Shown: piece by piece, positions 17,522 through 23,938 of the stretch
Layout: each line of letters starts with the position of its first letter
Position numbering within the stretch: position 1 is the first letter of the stretch
From: a virus
IMG/VR virus record: IMGVR_UViG_3300030104_005080
Coordinates: 24,753-50,771 of that record
Length of the DNA: 26,019 nt
Direction: 5' to 3' (one strand)
The notes under the pieces: model-generated
What the model was told of the DNA's origin: nothing
Database searches by the model: none
The model's input: only the letters and a program-made list of their open reading frames with translations
Translations under genes and position numbers: made by a program

Positions 17522-17544
17522 GTAATCAAGTAATTCCCTACGTC

Positions 17545-17685
17545 ATGAATCACTCAGTTGAACTCTATGTTGCTGGCCGTGTCTTTAAAGAGCAGGTCTA
17601 TGCAAGAAACTACGATGAGGCAAAGCAAGTAGCACTTGCAAGGAATCCAAATGCAAGGGTTGTGAGTGTAACAGCTGTTCTATAA
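17545..17685 (+). CDS. 46-aa protein of unknown function
   Basis: ATG at 17545 to TAA at 17683-17685. Begins MNHSVELYVAGRVFKEQVYA and continues RNYDEAKQVALARNPNA, a strand-turn-helix pattern with normal phage codon use. The stop lies inside the late promoter box that follows. It fills an otherwise 220-nt gap. Function unknown. Confidence 0.7.
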   Translation: MNHSVELYVAGRVFKEQVYARNYDEAKQVALARNPNARVVSVTAVL

Positions 17686-17688
17686 ATA
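17681..17688 (+). promoter_or_regulatory. T4-type late promoter TATAAATA
   Basis: TATAAATATATC (17681-17692) is the best late-promoter match in the gene-dense part. The same 12 bases occur at 24809 and 24970. It lies 19 nt before the next ATG at 17707. Confidence 0.65.
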
Positions 17689-17706
17689 TATCAGATTGAG
17701 ATTATT

Positions 17707-17943
17707 ATGGAAGATCATAACAGTATTCAAGATGATGAAAGTAGAGAGGTGAAATGGGATAGAGCAAAGACTTTATTTTTAGAGTCTCTCTATAAACCAG
17801 ATCATGAACTCAGAGGATGTGCTCACAATCAAAAATGTTATAATGAATTGATGGAGATTAGAGATTGGGCTATAGAACAAGTCAAGTCTAACATTAAATC
17901 CACACCTTTTATTAATCCTTGGCACAAAGATGAAGGAATTTAA
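17707..17943 (+). CDS. Small acidic helical protein
   Basis: 78 aa, unknown function. Predicted mainly helical (WDRAKTLFLESLYKPDHELR, NELMEIRDWAIEQVKSNI) with two Cys in GCAHNQKC. A late promoter precedes it. Its end overlaps the DUF4385 gene by 14 nt. Confidence 0.7.
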   Translation: MEDHNSIQDDESREVKWDRAKTLFLESLYKPDHELRGCAHNQKCYNELMEIRDWAIEQVKSNIKSTPFINPWHKDEGI

Positions 17944-18394
17944 TTATGAAATCAATTACAAGACCACTGACTTTAAAGTTGCGAGAAATCGTAAACTTTA
18001 TCGTATTGGAAGGGGAGAGCAAGGAGTTCTACTGGTTCGCCCTTATACTAACGATATTTGTGCTCATTGGAGATTCAAAACTCCTAATGAGGCAATAGTA
18101 TCATCTAATAAAATACAAGATATGTATCTCGAATATAGAGATGTAAAAGATTTTATTGGCATGGATATGTGTCGTAAGTTTTTAGAGATGGGTTTCACTA
18201 GGGCAAGAAGGTACGCTAATCACAACTCAGGTAGAAAGTATAAGAAGGGAACAAAGGAGATCTTACCACAAGAAAAAGATCATGCAACCAGTAAATATGC
18301 TCAATCGGCAACAATATTCAAAAAAATAAGAGATATAGTTGCCAAGGATGAGATATATGTTACAATGAGAAAAGCATGGAGAGAGTCTGAATGA
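17930..18394 (+). CDS. DUF4385 family protein
   Basis: 154 aa. Family signatures are strong: the N-terminal FNYEINYKTTDFKVARNRKL, YRIGRGEQGVLLVRPY, HWRFKTPNEA, DFIGMDMCRKFLEMGFTRAR and RRYANHNSGRKY. The family occurs in bacteria and phages and has no established biochemical role. It is basic and compact. It overlaps the upstream gene by 14 nt and the downstream gene by 4 nt. Confidence 0.85.
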   Translation: MKEFNYEINYKTTDFKVARNRKLYRIGRGEQGVLLVRPYTNDICAHWRFKTPNEAIVSSNKIQDMYLEYRDVKDFIGMDMCRKFLEMGFTRARRYANHNSGRKYKKGTKEILPQEKDHATSKYAQSATIFKKIRDIVAKDEIYVTMRKAWRESE

Positions 18395-18573
18395 TGAGCC
18401 CTTTCGGAGTTGTAAGGAACACAAGAGAAAGTTACAGTCGATTTTATCAGGAGATTTTTACAGAAGTCGAAGTTCAATTTGGAGATGAAAATCCATCATG
18501 GATACCACTTGACACACTACTAGCAATTCAATCTTACTTAGGAGATTCAAATGTCAGACCTAGCAACGACTGA
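18391..18573 (+). CDS. 60-aa protein of unknown function
   Basis: Starts at ATGATGA, overlapping the DUF4385 stop; the second ATG (18394) is an equally possible start. SYSRFYQEIFTEVEVQFG and IPLDTLLAIQSYLGD are helical stretches. Its 3' end overlaps the next gene by 23 nt. Confidence 0.6.
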   Translation: MMSPFGVVRNTRESYSRFYQEIFTEVEVQFGDENPSWIPLDTLLAIQSYLGDSNVRPSND

Positions 18574-18829
18574 AAGTCACTATGAAGAATTTGATGACCA
18601 TAAACGATACATCTTAGAAAACCTACACGAAACAATTCGTGAAGCTCTTAACTCAGATCTATGTTCAAGAGAAATCTATGAGTGTATTCTATCAGCAATT
18701 AATGTTGATATGTACTATCATAAGACCCTGATGAGTAAGGAGGACAATTTAATGCATATGATAGTGCCTGATCGAAGTGATAATCTAAATCAGGAACTTA
18801 AAGAGATTCAAAAAGACATGGAATCCTAA
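18551..18829 (+). CDS. Small acidic helical protein
   Basis: 92 aa, unknown function, mostly helical and acidic (YEEFDDHKRYILENLHETIR, QELKEIQKDMES). The start has a strong SD (AGGAGATTC, 18540-18548) inside the preceding gene. A short spacer follows before the next leader. Confidence 0.7.
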   Translation: MSDLATTESHYEEFDDHKRYILENLHETIREALNSDLCSREIYECILSAINVDMYYHKTLMSKEDNLMHMIVPDRSDNLNQELKEIQKDMES

Positions 18830-18869
18830 CACACCCTTTACCTAAATACTATTGTACGAGGAGATTCTT

Positions 18870-19097
18870 ATGAAATCAATAGAAGATCACATTCAGAAGG
18901 ATAAAGAACTGGTTTCTGATCCTACAATAAATCCAGCTGCTCGTAGACATTTTAAAGAAGAATTACATGAACTGGAAGTCTATGCAGATCATCACCACGA
19001 TGAGATAGAGGCTGGAGATCATCATGATCCTAATTGTTTAGAGTTGTTTTGTGAGATGCACCCAGATGAACCAGAGTGTCTGGTGTATGACGATTAA
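18870..19097 (+). CDS. Small acidic His-rich protein
   Basis: 75 aa from ATG 18870. The SD GAGGAG at 18858-18863 fixes this start; a TTG at 18852 would put the SD inside the gene. It is helical at the N-terminus (MKSIEDHIQKDKELVSD). The middle has a striking His/Asp cluster (HHHDEIEAGDHHDPN) followed by CLELFCEMHPDEPEC. The mix of His, Cys, Asp and Glu could bind metal, but this is only suggestive. A terminator follows 14 nt after the stop. Confidence 0.72.
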   Translation: MKSIEDHIQKDKELVSDPTINPAARRHFKEELHELEVYADHHHDEIEAGDHHDPNCLELFCEMHPDEPECLVYDD

Positions 19098-19111
19098 AGA
19101 ACTGTCACAAG

Positions 19112-19133
19112 CCCCCTTGCAAGGGGGTTTTTT
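19112..19133 (+). terminator. Intrinsic terminator
   Basis: CCCCCTTGCAAGGGGG (19112-19127) is a perfect palindrome followed by six T. TGTCACA precedes it as at 14435, showing a shared cassette. Confidence 0.9.
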
Positions 19134-19135
19134 AA

Positions 19136-19144
19136 TGCTATATT
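19136..19144 (+). promoter_or_regulatory. Extended -10 promoter TGCTATATT
   Basis: Begins two bases after the terminator T-run and matches the TGCTATGAT after the terminator at 14435. It would serve the 19150-19371 stretch. Confidence 0.5.
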
Positions 19145-19257
19145 AGATGCATGGGAAACAAAACAGGTATCCAATGGGTAAGACATACTTCTTACAACAA
19201 TCATTGAATGTAAATCCTGTTTTTGTTTCTCGCACCCGTTGTTCGTAATTTTTCGCC

Positions 19258-19371
19258 ATGACCAGAAACTTTGCAGAGTTCCTTCTTGACAATGCAGACA
19301 CATCTACAGATGTTCTTTCTGTCCTAGATGACATCGTAGAAGTAGTAGAGACAGGAGGAACCGATCTATAA
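19258..19371 (+). CDS. 37-aa acidic protein
   Basis: ATG 19258 to TAA 19369-19371. MTRNFAEFLLDNADTSTDVL then SVLDDIVEVVETGGTDL: amphipathic helices and acidic. It lies between an extended -10 promoter and a terminator, so it could form its own transcript of about 250 nt. No clear SD. Between the promoter and this gene (19150-19257) only a doubtful 24-codon frame is seen. Confidence 0.5.
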   Translation: MTRNFAEFLLDNADTSTDVLSVLDDIVEVVETGGTDL

Positions 19372-19383
19372 AGTGTCCACTAA

Positions 19384-19410
19384 CCCCACCATTTTCCTTG
19401 GTGGGGTTTT
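19384..19410 (+). terminator. Intrinsic terminator merged with a -10 box
   Basis: CCCCACC (19384-19390) pairs with GGTGGGG (19400-19406) around a 9-nt loop, then TTTT. The last T is the first base of a TATAAT. TATAAAGTGTCCACTA precedes it. Confidence 0.85.
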
Positions 19411-19444
19411 ATAATATAAGAGTAAACCAAAAGGAGTTCCCCCT
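19410..19444 (+). promoter_or_regulatory. -10 box and stereotyped RBS leader
   Basis: TATAAT at 19410-19415, then AAAGGAGTTCCCCCT (19430-19444) directly before ATG 19446. The 15-nt leader is identical at 22253-22267 and near-identical at 20446-20459. Confidence 0.6.
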
Positions 19445-19445
19445 A

Positions 19446-19919
19446 ATGACTGCAACCCCAGTACAAACAACACTTGAAGAAAGAGTTCTTGAGTGGACAG
19501 AGCAATTATGTGATTCACTTGCTGAGAACTACAAGCGTTATCACAGAAGAATGATTGAAAGAAATAGTGCATACTTTAATGGTGATGGTAGCAAAGTAAA
19601 ACTATCACAGTATGCTCAAGATCAGTTGGATGCAATGGATAATGGAACTGCTAACTTAATGAAGTTTAGAATACAGAAGGGTAGAAAGTATTATAAGATC
19701 ATCCAACAGGACTTTGACACCTTCAGAGATCTAAATGAGTATCGTGATGGTGGAGTTCATGCTTTTGTTGATAAGAAGACTGGTGAAGTATTCAAACCAG
19801 CATCATGGAAGTCTCCAGCAAAGTATGTACGCTATGATATGAGAATCATCAGAGATCGTGAGTATGTACTTAATCCTGACAACTGTGGTTGGGCAGGTGG
19901 TTACCTTTACCTAAAGTAA
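19446..19919 (+). CDS. Conserved-type phage protein of unknown function, basic
   Basis: 157 aa from ATG 19446, fixed by the SD AAGGAG at 19431-19436. A longer frame back to 19398 would run into the terminator and promoter. The N-terminal half is helical (LEERVLEWTEQLCDSLAENY) with an Arg/Lys/Tyr patch (KRYHRRMIERN). The C-terminal half is strand-rich (VHAFVDKKTGEVFKPASWKS, then KYVRYDMRII). No catalytic motif is recognised. Confidence 0.8.
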   Translation: MTATPVQTTLEERVLEWTEQLCDSLAENYKRYHRRMIERNSAYFNGDGSKVKLSQYAQDQLDAMDNGTANLMKFRIQKGRKYYKIIQQDFDTFRDLNEYRDGGVHAFVDKKTGEVFKPASWKSPAKYVRYDMRIIRDREYVLNPDNCGWAGGYLYLK

Positions 19920-19923
19920 GCAA

Positions 19924-20040
19924 ATGAGCAACCAACTATCTTCCAAAGAAAAACTCCTTTTTATTGCATCATTCTTTTGGGTGATGCACTGGGGAGTAAA
20001 TATCTTCAATTTTTTGTTCTTTAAGTACGCACTCTATTAA
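19924..20040 (+). CDS. 38-aa single-span membrane peptide
   Basis: ATG 19924 to TAA 20038-20040. After a short polar start (MSNQLSSKEK) comes a long hydrophobic stretch (LLFIASFFWVMHWGVNIFNF) that would span a membrane once. It fits exactly between the neighbouring genes (4 and 2 nt gaps). Role unknown; a small host-membrane protein is plausible. Confidence 0.65.
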   Translation: MSNQLSSKEKLLFIASFFWVMHWGVNIFNFLFFKYALY

Positions 20041-20042
20041 TC

Positions 20043-20432
20043 ATGTTTTACACAACAGGCCACAATGTACACCCAGACATGACGAATGACATTGTGGCAT
20101 TTTTCGTAAGAAGAAAGTTTCCAACTTTAGAAAACTATGAGGTGGAATTCCACTTCACAGATCTAAGTGAGGATGGTGTCAAAGGATGGCAACAAAAAAC
20201 AGAAGAAGGATTCTTAATTGAGATAGATAATCGTATTGAGGATACAATCGAAGTAATCAAAACTCTATTCCATGAGTTGATACACTGTTCTCAGGACATT
20301 GATCGACCTAACCTATCAAATGATGATAGGGAAAACGAAGCATACCAGCTAGAGGAGCAGTATTGCAAGGAGTTCTGTGCCAGTTACATTAGTGACCCAC
20401 AAAATCCCTCATACTGCACAAATCCATTATAA
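20043..20432 (+). CDS. Zincin-like protein with HExxH motif
   Basis: 129 aa. TLFHELIHCSQ gives the HExxH zinc motif (His77, Glu78, His81). ENEAYQLEEQY, 16-18 residues on, offers a Glu (Glu97 or Glu99) as third ligand, like gluzincin or SprT-type proteins. It has no signal peptide, so it would act in the cytoplasm. It is very short for an active protease. The upstream half has beta strands (NYEVEFHFTD, GFLIEIDNRI). Its target could be a host or phage protein; this is not known. The stop overlaps a TATAAT. Confidence 0.65.
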   Translation: MFYTTGHNVHPDMTNDIVAFFVRRKFPTLENYEVEFHFTDLSEDGVKGWQQKTEEGFLIEIDNRIEDTIEVIKTLFHELIHCSQDIDRPNLSNDDRENEAYQLEEQYCKEFCASYISDPQNPSYCTNPL

Positions 20433-20459
20433 TAAGAGAGTAATCAAAGGATTCCCCCC
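20428..20459 (+). promoter_or_regulatory. -10 box and stereotyped RBS leader
   Basis: TATAAT at 20428-20433 overlaps the upstream stop. AAAGGATTCCCCCC at 20446-20459 is immediately followed by ATG 20460. No -35 box is visible. Confidence 0.5.
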
Positions 20460-20810
20460 ATGAGCATTGAAAAAATCAAATTTTACGAAGAGAAAATGAC
20501 TGAACCAGCATTTCTACTAACCGAAAATGAGTATGAGTTGTTAGAGGAAGCACTTAGTGTTTATCTCAATCAACAGAATGATGGTAGGGGCAATACCCTT
20601 CTCAATCGTCAGTCAGGTAGATTGTTAGCAAAACTATCTGAAGTCACTGATAAACCAAAAGCAACATATCAGGAAATGGTTGATGCTGGTTATGAAATGA
20701 CTGCTGATGGTATTTGGTGGCCAAAGGATACAGGTGAGGAGATACCTGACTACTCCAGTCCAGCTGTATGTGCTAAGATAGATATGTTAGCGGGGGATAA
20801 TCGAAACTAA
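20460..20810 (+). CDS. Small helical protein, member 1 of a local paralogue family
   Basis: 116 aa. Residues ~18-36 (FLLTENEYELLEEALSVYL) carry the pattern shared with four nearby small proteins. The C-terminus (TYQEMVDAGYEMTADGIWWP) looks like a separate small motif. The start is given by an SD (AAAGGA). It shares TAATG with the next gene. Function unknown. Confidence 0.75.
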   Translation: MSIEKIKFYEEKMTEPAFLLTENEYELLEEALSVYLNQQNDGRGNTLLNRQSGRLLAKLSEVTDKPKATYQEMVDAGYEMTADGIWWPKDTGEEIPDYSSPAVCAKIDMLAGDNRN

Positions 20811-20980
20811 TGAAAATGCCTTACTTCTCACTTCATTTGTCACAAGATGAATATGAGATACTTGAAGACATCCTTACAGACTCTTATGTAAGAAATACTT
20901 GTGAGTCTGTCAACAGTGAATTCTTCATATCTATTGCAGATAAAATGCCATCCTTCAAATACAGGGTACGTCACCAATGA
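20810..20980 (+). CDS. 56-aa paralogue, member 2
   Basis: ATG 20810 overlaps the upstream TAA; TGA 20978-20980 overlaps the next ATG. FSLHLSQDEYEILEDILTD matches FLLTENEYELLEEALSV of member 1. The rest is SEFFISIADKMPSFKYRV. The perfect overlaps at both ends support it. Confidence 0.7.
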   Translation: MKMPYFSLHLSQDEYEILEDILTDSYVRNTCESVNSEFFISIADKMPSFKYRVRHQ

Positions 20981-21300
20981 GTCAAATCTATTCACATCCA
21001 ACACTTGGTTACAAGTGTTTTGAAAATGCAAATCGATCAACTGGAAGTTACCTTCTATGCTCTGACCTTAAAACTAAGGAAAGACGTTATGTGACTTACA
21101 TTTTTGATGGATACTTTGAAGGACACTATCTTGTACAGTCACCCAGTAAAGCAGCAGCAAATCCATTTAATCAGGAGAATAAATGGTGGTTGAGTAATAA
21201 TGATAATGAACAATACACAATAGATAGAATGTGGCCAAAAGCAATCTATTGTCAAAAGAAAAAGAAGTATGTTGTTACAGGGAGGGGCTATGTTAGTTGA
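20977..21300 (+). CDS. Small protein of unknown function
   Basis: 107 aa, beta-rich with many aromatic and basic residues (RRYVTYIFDGYFEGHYLV, NKWWLSNND, KKKKYVVTGRGYVS). It overlaps member 2 by 4 nt at the start and member 3 by 11 nt at the end. No known motif. Confidence 0.72.
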   Translation: MSQIYSHPTLGYKCFENANRSTGSYLLCSDLKTKERRYVTYIFDGYFEGHYLVQSPSKAAANPFNQENKWWLSNNDNEQYTIDRMWPKAIYCQKKKKYVVTGRGYVS

Positions 21301-21430
21301 TCTCAAAAAAGAGGAATTGGAATTCATTGTCAGTTCCTTATGGAAGTGTCGCAAGTCAGAAGAGAAGTGTGAGGAGCTTTACAACAAAATGAGACCCTTA
21401 CTTGAGGTATGCACCTGTAAAGAGTCCTGA
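21290..21430 (+). CDS. 46-aa paralogue, member 3
   Basis: ATG 21290 with a strong SD GGAGG at 21281-21285, TGA 21428-21430. VDLKKEELEFIVSSLWKC follows the shared helical pattern. Four Cys (one in WKC, one in EKCEE, two in CTC) are unusual for so short a protein. Confidence 0.65.
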   Translation: MLVDLKKEELEFIVSSLWKCRKSEEKCEELYNKMRPLLEVCTCKES

Positions 21431-21519
21431 TGTATCATTTGATACCAAAACACTCCTCTCAGATTCGCCTGTGGCTGCCCTCTAATCTTTCTTAGGTACG
21501 TTACTAACCCCCCAAAATC

Positions 21520-21693
21520 ATGACTATAGCACAAATCAAAGTTAATCGCTATACTAGGGCTGGACACAATGGTAAAGAGATTATCTGTCCTCATTGTGAT
21601 GCATCATCAAGAGTCTACCATTTTGCATGGTCAGCATTAGGTTGTCAGTGGTGTAAATCAATGGTAGAAAAACAAGAATGGAGTTTACGCTGA
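21520..21693 (+). CDS. 57-aa zinc-ribbon protein
   Basis: ATG 21520 to TGA 21691-21693. CPHC (Cys23, Cys26) and CQWC (Cys42, Cys45), 15 residues apart, form a four-cysteine zinc ribbon as in small nucleic-acid- or RNA-polymerase-binding proteins. TGATG overlap with the next gene. Partner unknown. The 89 nt upstream contain the hairpin GTATC-ATTT-GATAC and no gene. Confidence 0.7.
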   Translation: MTIAQIKVNRYTRAGHNGKEIICPHCDASSRVYHFAWSALGCQWCKSMVEKQEWSLR

Positions 21694-21896
21694 TGTTAAA
21701 GTCAAAGAAGTTTTTACTCACTCAAGATCAGTATGATCTGATTGTTTACTGTTTAGAGAATCAGTGGTTAGACTTCAATCCACAGGAAGAAATGGACGCA
21801 AGCATTGTAATTGATGTTCTGAAAGATGTGACAGAGTTTGTTACACCTGACAAAGCTGCACACGTTCATCACCGAACTGACTTGGATACCCTATAA
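21693..21896 (+). CDS. 67-aa paralogue, member 4
   Basis: Start taken at ATG 21693, which overlaps the upstream stop (TGATG); ATG 21678 would add 5 residues. FLLTQDQYDLIVYCLENQW fits the family pattern. The C-terminus is SIVIDVLKDVTEFVTPDKAA. Unknown function. The stop overlaps a TATAAT box. Confidence 0.72.
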   Translation: MLKSKKFLLTQDQYDLIVYCLENQWLDFNPQEEMDASIVIDVLKDVTEFVTPDKAAHVHHRTDLDTL

Positions 21897-21902
21897 TAGG
21901 TA
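21887..21902 (+). promoter_or_regulatory. -10 box inside a palindrome
   Basis: TACC-CTATAATA-GGTA: TATAAT (21892-21897) is enclosed by inverted 4-bp arms. This may be a promoter with an overlapping operator for the gene at 21930. No -35 box. Confidence 0.4.
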
Positions 21903-21929
21903 CATACCAATCAAGGACACCCAGAAGTC

Positions 21930-22181
21930 ATGGCTACACCAAACTTATTCGAGCAAATGTTCCAGACAGTTCTCTCAATGCACTTTGGAAGAACATTCTG
22001 GTTAGATGAGGATGATAATTTCTGTTCAGCACCAACTCACAAGGATGGTACAACTGACTGGGATATGTGGGATTATGTATCAGAGTGGGATATGGAAGGA
22101 GTTGACTTTGAGAGACTATTCGCTGTTCATAAGCACTTAGTTACTGATGCTGTTACAGAATACGAACAGATGAGAGCATAA
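21930..22181 (+). CDS. Small acidic protein
   Basis: 83 aa, acidic and Trp/Asp-rich (DWDMWDYVSEWDMEGVDF). The N-terminus is amphipathic (NLFEQMFQTVLSMHFGRTFW). Unknown function. It is followed by an 87-nt intergenic region with a promoter. Confidence 0.7.
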   Translation: MATPNLFEQMFQTVLSMHFGRTFWLDEDDNFCSAPTHKDGTTDWDMWDYVSEWDMEGVDFERLFAVHKHLVTDAVTEYEQMRA

Positions 22182-22219
22182 GGAGACAGTTTAATATGTG
22201 TCACACACTACCACGCATA

Positions 22220-22267
22220 GGGTACAAAATACCCTATAATAAGTATATCCACAAAGGAGTTCCCCCT
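22220..22267 (+). promoter_or_regulatory. Inverted repeat, -10 box and stereotyped RBS leader
   Basis: GGGTA-CAAAA-TACCC (22220-22234) abuts TATAAT (22235-22240). The leader ends in AAAGGAGTTCCCCCT (22253-22267), identical to 19430-19444, just before ATG 22269. Confidence 0.55.
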
Positions 22268-22268
22268 C

Positions 22269-22517
22269 ATGAAGTTTTTAGTCACTCAAGTTGAGTTTGA
22301 CATCGATCAAGAAGACCCTGATCAATTTGGATCTGTTGTTGGTGCAATCGAGTACACCGAACAACTTCAAAGAGAACTTAAGATTCAAGCACTTGGTATT
22401 TGGGAGGTCGATGATGAAGAAGAATTAGTTGATAAGATATCTGATAGTTTAGGATACTGCATCCGATTCATTGATTACACCAGTGATCTACTTCACCCAC
22501 TCACATCTTATCTTTAA
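22269..22517 (+). CDS. Small acidic protein
   Basis: 82 aa, unknown function, strand-helix pattern (KFLVTQVEFDIDQ, VGAIEYTEQLQRELKIQALG). Net negative. The RBS is the stereotyped leader. Twelve nt separate it from the next gene. Confidence 0.72.
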   Translation: MKFLVTQVEFDIDQEDPDQFGSVVGAIEYTEQLQRELKIQALGIWEVDDEEELVDKISDSLGYCIRFIDYTSDLLHPLTSYL

Positions 22518-22529
22518 GGAGGCAAACCA

Positions 22530-22853
22530 ATGACCTATTCTCAGAAAACAAATCCAAACGCAACCAACTCTGAATTGGATGCAAAGGTGATTATCAAGCA
22601 TCCAACATTAACATCTGCTCAAAGGGCAGAATTAATTGCACAGTATGTTGAGATCGTTGTTGATCGTTTAAGTGTGGAAGATTTAGTACAAATGGTGACT
22701 GAAGATATAACATATAGATATGAAGATATGACTGATGTTGAATTTAGAGATCATGTAGTTGAAATGGAAAATGGTGGATGTCCTGAAGATAATTTGTATG
22801 ATGAGTTGGTAGAGAACATTCAAATCACAGATCTAATGAAGGAGGTAGACTAA
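22530..22853 (+). CDS. Small acidic helical protein
   Basis: 107 aa. A strong SD AAGGAGG at 22517-22523 fixes the start. Long helices (LTSAQRAELIAQYVEIVVDR, LSVEDLVQMVTEDIT) and a net negative charge. Function unknown. TAATG overlap with the next gene. Confidence 0.75.
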   Translation: MTYSQKTNPNATNSELDAKVIIKHPTLTSAQRAELIAQYVEIVVDRLSVEDLVQMVTEDITYRYEDMTDVEFRDHVVEMENGGCPEDNLYDELVENIQITDLMKEVD

Positions 22854-23077
22854 TGAATCACAATTACAAAGACATTCTACACAATGTAGATTTGACAGAA
22901 GGCCAAATTAGTATTATACTTAATTCACTTGAGTCATATACACTTGGCCGAAAGGACACTGATTTTTTAAATGATGTAGATGACATCTTTAAAGTACTGG
23001 AAGGAAGTGTAGATCGTTTCTATGATAAATTAGAAAAGAAACAGGAAGCATTACCTGACCCAATGTGGACAGAGTAG
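22853..23077 (+). CDS. 74-aa paralogue, member 5
   Basis: Start overlaps the previous stop and has the SD AAGGAGG in the upstream gene end. VDLTEGQISIILNSLESYT matches the family pattern. The C-terminal helix is FKVLEGSVDRFYDKLEKK. The -35 of the next promoter lies inside its end. Confidence 0.72.
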   Translation: MNHNYKDILHNVDLTEGQISIILNSLESYTLGRKDTDFLNDVDDIFKVLEGSVDRFYDKLEKKQEALPDPMWTE

Positions 23078-23094
23078 TTCTTTTATAGTATAAT
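23066..23094 (+). promoter_or_regulatory. Sigma70-type promoter
   Basis: TGGACA (one mismatch to TTGACA) at 23066-23071, 17-bp spacer, perfect TATAAT at 23089-23094. Start near 23101, 15 nt before ATG 23116. It drives the last three genes of the block. Confidence 0.75.
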
Positions 23095-23115
23095 ACACGT
23101 AATGAATTCTCTAAC

Positions 23116-23559
23116 ATGAGCAGTAAATCGGAAATTGATTTAATTTCATCCCATGAAGATCTTCTTTTGGCACAAGAACATCTATTAAGAGTTAAATCAC
23201 TATTAGCAGGAAATCGATATGAGACATACTTATACGATTCCATTACTACACTTGAAGCCGAACTAGCAAGGCAATTAAGATTAACGAAAACCAAGGATAA
23301 AAAGAAAAAGGAAAACACAGAGGATAGTCCAAGTAAAAGAGTTAACAAAGTAGTAGAGGAAGCAGCTAATCAGATGGTAGAGAAGAATAAACTCTATGAT
23401 GTATTAGAACTGCAAACAAATGGATATTTCCCCCCTGATACTTCATATACTTCATTAACGAGGGAGGCAGCGAGCTCGAAATATGAGGAATTAATCCAAG
23501 AGGGAGTGTCACCAGATTATATAAAAGTCGTAACAAGCCGCCAAGGAAAATATGTATGA
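23116..23559 (+). CDS. Charged helical protein of unknown function
   Basis: 147 aa. N-terminal helical hairpin (SSHEDLLLAQEHLLRVKSLL, YDSITTLEAELARQLRL), a Lys-rich linker (KTKDKKKKENTED) and a C-terminal domain (LYDVLELQTNGYFPPDTSYT). A DNA- or protein-binding adaptor is possible but unproven. No clear SD. Overlaps the next gene by 8 nt. Confidence 0.75.
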   Translation: MSSKSEIDLISSHEDLLLAQEHLLRVKSLLAGNRYETYLYDSITTLEAELARQLRLTKTKDKKKKENTEDSPSKRVNKVVEEAANQMVEKNKLYDVLELQTNGYFPPDTSYTSLTREAASSKYEELIQEGVSPDYIKVVTSRQGKYV

Positions 23560-23938
23560 ACCTGAAGTTGATGATTATGTAGTCTGGGAGAGACCAAATG
23601 GAGATCACGAAGAAGGGTGGGTATATTTTAAAGGAGAACCGACTGAGAAGAAAAGAGGATTTCCATATCATCCGCATTATATTACAATAGAGGTATCTGT
23701 AAGACCTAAACCACATTGTAGGTATTCTAAGGGTGATCCACATAAGATGATTCATAGTTTACTATTATGTTATGTTGGGCAATGGAAAGAGTTGAGGTAT
23801 GTAAAGAGCCGTAAGCATGCGAAAGATAGTGTGGAAAGAGATGAGATTGATTATATTGAATATACAAAGATACATAAACCCCCAAAAGAGGAAAGTACTT
23901 ATCACAGTCAACAGTATCGTTATGAGGATGTACAATGA
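23552..23938 (+). CDS. Cyanophage-type protein of unknown function
   Basis: 128 aa, beta-rich start (PEVDDYVVWERPNGDHEEGW) and a conserved-looking core (KPHCRYSKGDPHKMIHSLLL, then CYVGQWKELRYVKSR). His and Cys in the core might bind metal. Similar proteins occur in T4-like cyanophages as far as I recall. It is between two overlapping genes in one operon (8 nt and 4 nt overlaps). Confidence 0.75.
   Translation: MYEPEVDDYVVWERPNGDHEEGWVYFKGEPTEKKRGFPYHPHYITIEVSVRPKPHCRYSKGDPHKMIHSLLLCYVGQWKELRYVKSRKHAKDSVERDEIDYIEYTKIHKPPKEESTYHSQQYRYEDVQ

Noticed and set aside
19174-19248. 24-codon frame MGKTYFLQQSLNVNPVFVSR
   Set aside because: Short, without SD, and several alternative starts in other frames; could be leader of the 37-aa gene.
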